Of a DNA stretch of 64,000 nt, positions 56,051 through 64,000 are shown in pieces. This stretch comes from Macrothele yani. Its lineage: Eukaryota > Arthropoda > Arachnida > Araneae > Macrothelidae. The notes under the pieces are model-generated. The model was not told where the DNA came from and ran no database searches. It worked only from the letters and a program-made list of their open reading frames with translations. The stretch is taken from the NCBI GenBank assembly GCA_039090855.1, contig CM076999.1, forward strand, positions 117,551,072-117,615,071, in the 5' to 3' direction. Both the position numbers and the translations under genes were made by a program. Numbering within the stretch: the stretch's first letter is position 1; each line of letters begins with the position of its first letter.

Positions 56051-58664
56051 TTATTCAGAATAATTTTTCTTAAAGTTCTTTTGATGAAAGAAGAAGGAAT
56101 TTCGTTTCTCTAGAAAACTTTCTAATAGTGTATTAATGTGGTAATTGAAGTCCAAATTGTTGCTGCAAATTCTTGAAATTCTTAGGACCTGAGAAATTAG
56201 TACATTCTCAATTACTTTGGTTGAAATGTTATTATTCCAGTGTAGATATTTAATTACTTTGAAAGGAAAATTAACTCTTTTATCATAGAGGCTAATAGAT
56301 GGGTTACCTCTGTTGAGCTTAATGCTTAAGTCTAGGAACTCAAGTTCCTGATTACTGTGGTTGGTTTTACATAAGTTAAGAGAGCAAGGATAGATATTAT
56401 CAAAATCACTCTCTATAACTTCTGAATTATTGATACACAGCAGATCATCAATATATCTAAAAGTGTAAAGGTAGTTATCTGAGCAGGTGGGGTGATTTTT
56501 AATGAATTTATATTCCTTAAAGAACAGGAATAGATTAGCGATATGCGTGGACGTTGATGTTCCCATTGGAATACCGTTCACTTGCTTTATAGAGAGTATT
56601 ATTATATAAGATATGGTTATTTATTATGCAGCAATTGAGATAAGAGTTCCAAGTTCCTACATCAACAAATTGGTTAAGTTTAAATTCTGCATACAGCTCT
56701 TTAAAGGTAGTGATTATATCAGATAGAGGCAGATTAGTATACAGGTTTTCAAAATCATAACTATTAATATCTAGGGGACAAACTTTGAGAATAGTAGAAA
56801 TTACTTCTGCATTATTATTAATTATCCAAAAATCTCTGTACATCAAGTTAGAACAGTTTCTAATGTGTTTCAAAACCTTCTTTAAGACATCTTCAAAAGC
56901 AAGATCTATTTTCTTTTTATGACTCCTTACTCCACTAGCTATGAACCTGAACTTCACAGGATCCTTATGAAACTTAACCGTTGCAAAAAGAAATGGAAAT
57001 TCAGGCTCATATCTTCTAGTTTGTGGAATTTTAAGTTTCTTGAAGAATGCCTTAAACCGATTTTCTAACTGCTTGGTAGAATAACTAACGGGCTCGTATG
57101 TTACTCTATTATTGAGTTCCATAGTTAACAATTCAAATTAGAACTTCTTACAGATAATTGCAAAATTATTGCTAGCTTTATCCGTAGTGGTAAAAATAAA
57201 TTGGTCTTGCAGTTTGGAGAGTGACCTTTTAGCTTCTCCAGAGAAAAGAGATTTCTGTCGAAACAAAAGTCCAGACCTGCCAACTCACCGGTGAAGCTAT
57301 TGATTATATTATATTTCCATTCTGCGAAGGCCTCAATAGGCTGATTGTACGTTAAACTGGTTTTTACGATGTATTTATTTACATCTTGAGTGAAGCTCTC
57401 AAGAATCCTTTCTTTGGAAATTGTGAAGGAAGGTCTGAATTTAGAGCCATACTCTAATAAATTCCTAAGCTTTTCATTTTCAACAAAACTCAAGTTTCCG
57501 GTGATAATATGGTTGTAATTCTTATCATAGTGAACTGTTTCTTTATGTTCATCACAAGAACAAGTAGTAATTACAGGAATGTAGCTCGAAGAGTTAAGTT
57601 TGTAGTTTTTAACTATTGACCCTAAGGTCTTAACATATTTAAAACTTACAATAGACTGGTGCCTGTGGATGGGGAAAAAAATTGCATTATTGTAGAACAG
57701 CTTCCTTACATTGAGATTATCGTAGGCTTTATTTAGGAACCTGATGGTAACAAAATTACTGGAAAATTCTTTAAGAGAAATTTTATCTTTAAGAATATGT
57801 TTAAGAATGTCCAGAACCAAAGCAAAAACATGCTTATCAACATGGTCAGCAGTTTCATTCCAGAATTTGAAAAAACATTTAAGGACAGAGTGCTTGAAGG
57901 ACTTGAGAATTTTGTAAGTATTTTTAACAAAATTAGTGCCAGTTTTAAAGCCTTCCAGAGTTTTTAGCAAGTTAGCAAAATCAACTTTGCTTGATGTGCG
58001 AAATAACCTCTGTCCTCTATTACCTCTAGAGCAGCTCTTATTATTAACAAGAAAGAAGAGTTCACGAATTGAAAATTTATGCTGATTATGCTTATTGTCA
58101 GATAGAGTGGAATTAAGGCCATAGGGATAAAGAGACTGATGCTGCAAAATTTTCAAGGGATTCAGTTTCTAGCCGAGCATAGAGGTCAGGGATAATATGT
58201 AGTACCTCTATTTTCACTTTGTCAAAACCATGAGTATGGAAATGCTCTAATTCAAAGGTAGAGTACTGGTTGGCGTTTGTGGAGGGGTTCACTCCTGAAT
58301 TAGAGAACTTGTTTACTAGAGACCTGTGACCATTAATCCTAAGATGAAGAGGATTTTTACTTTGGCCAATATAGCTAAGGTTGCAGACAGTACAGGTGAG
58401 CTTATAGATGGTATTGTAGGCTTTGCAAAACTTGTTGGAGCAATTATCCTCAACATAAGAATAGAGGTTAGGATCTGCAGATTTACATGTCAAACAACGT
58501 TTGTCATTTCATAACTTTAGATTACCTTTGCCAGCGAGTTCATACACTATGGGAAAGGGTGCTAGCCTAACCGAGCGGGAGGACTTAAAATATCTGAGCT
58601 GACCTCCAATCCTTTCATCGTCCTTAGAACTCCACTTGGGCCAAAACATACAAATTCTGAGCAT
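56051..58664 (-). pseudogene. Naiad polyprotein: N-terminal GIY-YIG, CxC linker, reverse transcriptase
   Basis: From MLRICMFWPKWSSKDDE at 58664 the frame passes an in-frame TGA (codon 52, 58511-58509) and enters NDKRCLTCKS, then IYKLTCTVCNLSYIGQSKN (the GIY-YIG core with zinc-binding Cys), INGHRSLVNK and ELEHFHTHGF (His ligands). A frameshift near 58145 leads to QSLYPYGLN. The linker has TTCSCDEH (the CxC motif, near 57560). The reverse transcriptase shows LFATVKFHKDPVKFRFIASG, NSYDFENLYTNLP (first Asp), NGIPMGTSTSTHIANLFL and FRYIDDLLCINN (YIDD), and ends at a normal TAA near 56050. Frameshifts near 57190 and 56590 and a TAA near 57138 make it inactive. The TGA could be a selenocysteine codon. 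Confidence 0.85.
58509..58511 (-). other. In-frame TGA, candidate selenocysteine codon
   Basis: The codon sits in the context L-K-L-(TGA)-N-D-K-R-C-L-T-C. Related PLE proteins have Cys at this place in a C-x3-R-C-x2-C arrangement. The frame is open on both sides (from 58664 to 58113). Spider Naiads are known to carry selenocysteines. Simple decay of TGT or TGC to TGA is the alternative. Confidence 0.5.
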
Positions 58665-58924
58665 ACCAACTAGGAAAAACTTTTAGAAATAAGCAGTCCA
58701 AGAAAAGACCAAACTCGAGTATAAACTACACTCCAAAAAGCTGCATCCAAAACATACTAAAAAAAAAAAAAAAAAATTAGAAAATGGAAAAAAAAAAAAA
58801 AAAAAAAAAAACCCTAAGTAAAAAAAAATAGTAATAAAAAAATATATAAAAAAAAAATAATAATAATAAAACATTTCAACTAGAATTTGCGCATTAGCTG
58901 CTAAATAATAAATTGAAATTAGTT

Positions 58925-60596
58925 ACTAAAGAGCAAAACTGAAGACTAAGGAAAAATTTTAGAATTTAAAACGAAGGGTGCAAAATAACCTGAAAATCAA
59001 AACGCGCAACGCAGCAGTTTTGAAAATTCAGAATTCACATTCTATAAAGAAGATACCTAAGCAAAAAAAATACATATATAATTTTGACTCACACCTAGTA
59101 CAACATAGAAAAGGTTATGTATCTACCTGTGTGATCAAAAGGAAAAAAGGTAAAAATAAAATAAAACAACTGAATGTAGAAGGTGTCGAGAATACTGAGC
59201 CTTGGCTTTATCAAGGACCAGCAAAAACTCTGCATTTTCTCACTTCCACAAAGACCTAGTTGGAAATGGGTTTCTGCAAGGCCATAGATGCAAGTAACAT
59301 TCCCACCTAAAATAGTTTAAAAAATATATATATAAGTCATGTCCTCCTTAGAGTTGCATGACCTAGCACTAGTTAACAATTTCGCTTGCATCCATTAACC
59401 TTCCTGGCCCGACCCATACTCTTCATCTGTTACTATTAAACAGAGAGAAGAAGATTAAAGAGAACTCAAGCTGTGAGAGTGACGTAATAATTAGAAATGA
59501 TTTTCAGCCATAACGAAATTCCAAGTTCGTTTGAGAGAGAATTTAAACCTGAAAAACAATGCAAAAAGAAATCCAAATTTTACACTGCAATTAAAAAAGG
59601 AAATGTTAATTTATAACGAACAGATTTTTGAAAGAAAACTTGAGTCTAAAACCCCCTACTCTACAACTTATGACAACACAAAAACGAGAATAAGTTAAAG
59701 ATAATAATTAACTAAAGAAAACTTTGTGAAAGTTATATACCTTAAACAGTTAGTTGCAATATGTACAAAGTATTTCAGCAGTGCTTTAAGTGCATAATTA
59801 ATTAGTTATTAAGAACTTAACTACTTTGAAAAAACAGCGCATAGACAGCGCATAGAAAAGGAACAAGCTAAGCCATCTTCTGTTCCTAGGTACCCCAAAA
59901 GACGCTCAAAGTTACAAAGAAAAGAAAGAGTTAAAACCCGCAAAAATGTTAACAGACAAATCAATGCCTAAAAGTTGAAAAGCTAAAAACGACAGAGAAA
60001 AGGTACATGAAGTACAAACATTGAACTTATAAAACCTAGAACCCAAAAACAAGGAAGAGAGCTTACCTCTTGTGTTACAAAAACTTTTCTCCTCACAAGA
60101 GAAGAACATGGCTGACCCTCTTCTGCCACTCCCTAGACGCTGGGGGGCAGTGAGGGTGGGGCTGATGGCCTCCTCATACAGCAAGAAAACAACGCGCGGA
60201 GATTTTAACCAGAGAAAAAAATATATAAACATAAGACTGTGGATCTGTATGATCAGAAAGAGCAGAATTAACTCTCCAGAATACATGAGAAATATTATAA
60301 AATACACGAGCAGTTTATTTAATAATCTTTGCATGTATTAAATCACCTTAGTGAGCTTCTATAGATTAATCAGAATCTTATTAATTTTAATGTTGGTTTT
60401 ACTATTTTTAGTATAGCTATCCTAGTGATGAATAACTAGTTTTCTTTATTATTTGTTTTTATTTTCTTTTATAAACGGATTTTTAAGCTTTTTTTGTGAT
60501 TTTGTTTATATTATTTAATTTTTTGTTTTAATAGGACCGTCATATCCATAGCACTAAGGTTCCTTTAGGTAGTTAATAGGCATCCTCTAGCCAACT
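58925..60596 (-). repeat. Naiad pseudo-LTR (upstream copy)
   Basis: Direct repeat partner of 54301-55971. Confidence 0.9.
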
Positions 60597-60943
60597 GTAT
60601 GGGTCGGGCCAGGAAGGTTAATGGATGCAAGCGGAATTGTTAACTAGTGCTAGGTCATGCAACTCTAAGGAGGACATGACTTATATATATATTTTTTAAA
60701 CTATTTTAGGTGGGAATGTTACTTGCATCTATGGCCTTGCAGAAACCCATTTCCAACTAGGTCTTTGTGGAAGTGAGAAAATGCAGAGTTTTTGCTGGTC
60801 CTTGATAAAGCCAAGGCTCAGTATTCTCGACACCTTCTACATTCAGTTGTTTTATTTTATTTTTTACCTTTTTTCCTTTTGATCACACAGGTAGATACAT
60901 AACCTTTTCTATGTTGTACTAGGTGTGAGTCAAAATTATATTT
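60597..60943 (+). repeat. Inverted fragment of the Naiad tail
   Basis: Reverse complement of the segment near 54450-54795 (and of 59070-59420). Begins GTATGGGTCGGGCCAGG and ends GTGTGAGTCAAAATTATA. Confidence 0.85.
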
Positions 60944-61499
60944 TTCTTTTGTGAAAAGCCTCTAATAATAATCATTTCTATTTACAGAGACAGATGGGCC
61001 TACAATCCTTTGAATTTCATCACCTAAATCACCAACACCACAGAACCTAACAAGCTTAGTTTTGTACACAACTCTTTTGTGTCTTTTAATGTAGTCCACA
61101 CATCTCACTCTCTCAGAACTATGATGATCAGGCATTATAAATTATTCACTGAACAATACTGAACATCACTCATCAACAGACAAGAGCAAACTGGAGTGGG
61201 AGAAAGGTGGGGAATTATTAAATGAAGGACATAACAGCTGTTGATTGGCTGTTCAGTGAGCAATCAATGGACATGTTTGTACTTGCAAAAGCCTGTCATA
61301 ACCTGTTGTTTCAGCATTGTGGCTTGTGCAATTTCATTACAAAATGCTATAAATTTATGAGGAGTATCAGTAGAACAGTGGATGGTTACAAAATTAACAA
61401 GTTTAACAAAATAAATAATTTAAAGTATATATATAGAGAGAGAGGGAGAGACTATGAGGTTGCAAATAATTCCCCTAGAAAAGAAATTAAACCAGCAAG

Positions 61500-62350
61500 A
61501 ACATACTGCCATGTTCTGCAAATATTTTTTAGTAATATGTTTTTGTGCTGAACTTCAAAATATAATGTAATTGTATTAATCAAACACCATTAACCTATGT
61601 TTTAACTTTGAAACCTGATTAAGCGATGTTTTCAGTGAAATATGGACAATCTATTGCATTTTGTGCTGTATTACGCAACAACGCTGAAAGGCTGAAAACG
61701 TGCAATCTTTAATAAAATATATAAAATTAACCAGGCAAAAATACACTATTCTGCAATGAGCAATTTTATTAACAACTAAGAAGACATCAAATGGACAGAT
61801 TTTTAGATTTTTAAAAAATAGGGTTTTTGAGTTAATGTCATTCAAAAATTGAGCTTTTTTGAATTTCCGCATAACTTAAAATTAAATTTTATGGACTGCA
61901 TGCATCCCAGGTTTAAAATAAAGTTTGCTGTAAAACTACCATTGAGGGACTTCAGATTGCCATCCTTACCTTACTTACCTGAAAAATAATTATTTAGTGG
62001 GAATTTTTTTTTTCGTTATTAATAATGTCAGTCAGGCTTATTCAAACTATGCCAAGTTAAAATTTATTCAATAGATACAAAATAATAAAAAAAAAGTGAA
62101 TAGATTAAATAGTTTTAAGCAGCGCTTGTTTTAAAATACAACATTTTCCCCATTTTTCAAAGATCGCTAGATTTTAGCCAAACTTCAAAAACGCTGTAGC
62201 TGGAGAAAAAAACAGTTTTTAGGAAAATCCTTTCAAAATATTTTATGTCTCCAATAGTTGTAACTACTGTAATTTTTTGGAACAAAACTAAAATGGTCAC
62301 CTGACACATTTTGGTACTGTCTGCCTGAATTGAGATGGAATGACTCTGCA
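61500..62350. repeat. Right terminal inverted repeat of the long-TIR element
   Basis: Partner of 44301-45215. Its outer end is AGATGGAATGACTCTGCA. Confidence 0.8.
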
Positions 62351-62354
62351 TATA

Positions 62355-62470
62355 TTAAATTCGATGTGGGTAGTATACCACTCAGGTTCAGAAAAGGTCA
62401 TGGAATTTTGGTGCCAGAAATGATCTTCCTCTTCATTTAGTTATTTATGAAAAGTAGGTGATTGTATAAA
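62355..62470. repeat. R2 repeat, right-hand remainder
   Basis: TATACCACTCAGGTTCAG, AAAAGGTCATGGAATTTTGG and GTAGGTGATTGTATAAAAA match 8430-8530. It is the other side of the insertion point of the 18-kb element. Confidence 0.65.
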
Positions 62471-63493
62471 AATAAGTTATGTGAGGTATGTTCAGGTGTG
62501 TGCTTTGTAGCCCAGTAAATAAAGGACTTGACTCGGAACAAATTAGGTAAAAGGTGAATTTTTGCAGGCTGGTAGAACTCGTCGGGCTTAGCATTTTCAC
62601 AAAAGTCCCCACCCTCCCCCACTTGCTCCCCCCTATACCCCCATAAAGGGGGGAAATTTGGTCTAATACTAATCCACTCGTAACTCCCGAAATAATTGGC
62701 GTACAACAATAATTTTTTTTTAATTTATTCCTCTTGATATGGTCTATAATATTTGTTGTATTCATTTTTACTATATCTCCTATAGTTTTGTTGCAATTTT
62801 TGAAAACCCGCAAAATAGCACCTTTTTTCTCGACATTTTACCCAATAATTGCAATTGCCACTTCACAGAGCCAAAATTTCCGAAAAAGGTTCCAAAAAAA
62901 TTGTAGCAAACTTCGTAACTTTTACAACGATATATTATTTGTCTTAATACGCTTCATAGTTTACCTTCTGTGGCACCGAAACTGTGAATGCATTGTAGCC
63001 ACAAAATGACAAAAAATCGGGCAAAACATGCAATAATTTTGCGGGGAGTATAATTTTCAACGATGGGTAAAAAATAAAAAAAGGAAAGAAAACTCAGCTT
63101 CGCACCTGCAAAAAAGTCACCAACTCTGGCCTGTTTGCTTCACATCCAACACCCCCCCCCCCCCCCGGTGGGACTAATGATTATTATGTGCAAACGAATT
63201 GTTGAATTGAAATATGACAATGTCATTTTTTCTTCTTTATACAATGCTTATAAAGTAAGAATTTAGCTCCATGCACTGGTGCTGTTTCTACAATTTCAAA
63301 ATAATTTAAAAAAAAAACATTTTCATTTTTCCTAAATGAACTTAGATTAAAATTTCGTAAAACTGTAATTAAAAAAGAAAAGGCTACAAACAAAAGCAGT
63401 GATGATTAAATTTATAACTTTTAAAATGATATATATTTTGTCTTACATTGCTTCTGTGGTTCTTTTGAATATCACACAGTTGTGGCAGAATTA
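62471..63493. other. No supported feature
   Basis: Contains C- and G-rich runs (62610-62655) and a C16 run near 63160. A minus-strand frame around 62500-62810 has no recognised domain. Confidence 0.4.
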
Positions 63494-64000
63494 TCATAAA
63501 TCAATATCAATGTTGTCACTTATATCAGGCTTGTTTGTGCATGACAGTCCACTGCAACGTCCACACATAGCAGAACATGTGAATCCGGCTTTTCGGCAAC
63601 TGCAGGAAATCATGCATTCTTTCTTACTGTTGCATGAAATTAAACACAAAAGTTCATCTGGTGCCCCTGGTAAAGTAGTCGCAATTGGCTTTAGTCTTCC
63701 TCCCTCTAACTTCCATCCCCAGTTGGTGGGGTCAAGTTTGTTCCCTGACCACATTTGAACTTGAAGGTATACCCGCAATAAATGCTGTCGAGCTACTGTA
63801 GGTGGAAGTTTTCCCAATTCAAAGTTTGATCTCAGTGATAGTTTAGCAATTGATTTTTGTAATAAAAGTATCTGGCATCATCTAAATTACTGTGTTTGCT
63901 CAAACCATATAAATCCAAGAGGAAGCTTTCTCCATTTTGAAAGATTTCTTCTTTTGAAGCATTAATGCGGTTGAAAACCGTTGCTTATGACTGAGCCTCT
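63494..64000 (-). pseudogene. Partial mobile-element-type gene with Cys-rich C-terminus
   Basis: The window edge cuts the upstream part. From about 63985 the minus strand reads TVFNRINASKEEIFQNGESF and LLDLYGLSKHSNLDDARYFY. It shifts frame near 63850, then continues KSIAKLSLRSNFELGKLPPT, VARQHLLRVYLQVQMWSGN and LDPTNWGWKLEGGRLKPIAT. The final CSCRKAGFTCSAMCGRCSG is a CXC-type cysteine cluster, ending DISDNIDIDL. Proteins with this LPPT...H..R.Y.QVQ.W.G....P..WGW layout and Cys-rich end are repeated many times in arthropod genomes and appear to belong to mobile elements. Their function is not established. One frameshift makes this copy doubtful as a gene. Confidence 0.6.

Larger units (their letters stand above)
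54301..60943 (-). mobile_element. Naiad-type Penelope-like element with tandem and inverted pseudo-LTRs
   Basis: Minus-strand order: an inverted tail fragment (60943-60597), a tail copy (60596-58925), an A-rich leader, one coding unit with GIY-YIG endonuclease first and reverse transcriptase second (58664-56051), and the tail (to 54301). The two tail copies are direct repeats of about 1.67 kb. The first part of the tail (about 54450-54795) is also present inverted at 60597-60943. Endonuclease-first order, a CxC linker and pseudo-LTRs define the Naiad/Chlamys clade of PLEs. Confidence 0.85.
45529..61135 (-). pseudogene. Transposase-like gene of the long-TIR element, in three pieces
   Basis: Exon-like piece 1 (61135 to about 60972) begins MPDHHSSERVRCVDYIKRHK and ends at a GT that fits a splice donor (GTAAAT). 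Piece 2 (about 54240 to 52740) follows an AG after a (TA)n tract. It has KLEDIYGVGVSSQLSLEKPD, a C..C pair, KGHPLSTEAATLALSYYLDD, YTLRPKWVKIQP, DCWLQECGDCPG, then, after stops, HFDFAENWTV, ISDGDAGHFK and a TGHGK block. Piece 3 (45807-45529) holds VGEFVGCVYDNNWWMGQITG and a Cys-containing end. A family with this order (RPKW, DC...C..CP, DFAEN, SDG, HGKG, then a WW...G domain) is common near mobile DNA in arthropods and cnidarians. The two Asp motifs suggest a DDE-type nuclease, but that is inference. Stops and insertions make it dead. Confidence 0.6.
44301..62350 (-). mobile_element. Long-TIR DNA element, unclassified, with three nested insertions
   Basis: The segment is bounded by inverted repeats of 0.85-0.9 kb whose outer bases are TGCAGA(A/G)TCATTCCATCT. 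The R2 repeat lies on both sides and is continuous at 8.2-8.5 kb, so this is an insertion. Removing the foldback (45868-46538), the PLE palindrome (46546-52650) and the Naiad (54301-60943) leaves about 4.6 kb: two TIRs plus one minus-strand gene. No clear target-site duplication was seen. The superfamily is not recognised. Confidence 0.65.

Noticed and set aside
54301..60596. LTR retrotransposon, because of 1.67-kb direct repeats around a reverse transcriptase gene
   Set aside because: There is no gag, protease, RNase H or integrase. The reverse transcriptase motifs are PLE-type, an N-terminal GIY-YIG is present, and an inverted tail fragment adjoins. These are pseudo-LTRs.
54301..60943. Hammerhead ribozyme in the Naiad
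   Set aside because: No CTGATGA...GAAAC arrangement with pairing stems was seen. This agrees with reports that this clade lacks canonical hammerheads.
44301..62350. Polinton/Maverick (large TIR element)
   Set aside because: No protein-primed DNA polymerase, integrase, packaging ATPase or capsid genes. The large size comes from nested insertions.

Overview
The window is eukaryotic and AT-rich, and it consists almost entirely of nested, decayed transposable elements with microsatellites and minisatellites. I could not support a single host protein-coding gene, rRNA, functional tRNA, CRISPR array or bacterial-type operon. The mix of mauritiana/cecropia-like mariners, Tc1 elements, hAT and piggyBac remnants, an RTE-type LINE, tRNA-derived SINEs and several Penelope-like elements (PLEs) points to an arthropod. 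A permuted, N-terminal-endonuclease PLE (Naiad type) has an in-frame UGA where related proteins have cysteine. Spider Naiads are known to encode selenocysteine, so a chelicerate, most likely a spider, is the best inference, but it is not proven.

Layout, left. 0.5-0.75 kb is a mariner fragment. 3.03-6.91 kb is a hAT-type element with a SINE and piggyBac/hAT coding fragments inside. SINE copies lie at 3.3, 7.6 and 16.5 kb. A dispersed repeat (R2) lies at 8.03-8.54 kb. A near-complete but mutated RTE non-LTR retrotransposon occupies 12.08-15.25 kb. A Tc1 element with a SINE inside it follows at 16.2-17.3 kb.

Middle. 17.72-21.17 kb is a mariner split by a hAT fragment and by a 5'-truncated PLE. 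24.42-26.04 kb is a PLE end with inverted terminal copies of its tail. 26.57-28.11 kb is a complete-length Tc1. 28.8-30.2 kb holds an R1 repeat array with (TA), (TG) and (CA) microsatellites. 30.96-32.57 and 32.69-33.92 kb are two mariner/Tc1 elements only 119 bp apart. 34-37 kb has R1 arrays, a large palindrome and a T-rich minisatellite.

Right. One copy of R2 has been pulled apart over about 23 kb by successive insertions: a mariner at 39.69-42.30 (itself carrying a PLE), a second mariner at 42.65-43.95, and an 18-kb composite at 44.30-62.35. The composite is an older DNA element with terminal inverted repeats of about 0.85 kb. Its single minus-strand, transposase-like gene is broken by (i) a foldback element, (ii) two PLE copies joined head to head as a 6-kb palindrome, and (iii) a Naiad-type PLE inserted at a (TA)n tract in what looks like the gene's intron. 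At the right edge is part of a second mobile-element-type gene with a cysteine-rich C-terminus.

No gene set works together as a host pathway here. The interest lies in the retroelement biology: hammerhead-type ribozyme folds downstream of PLE genes, PLE inverted dimers, a candidate selenocysteine codon, and an unclassified long-TIR element.
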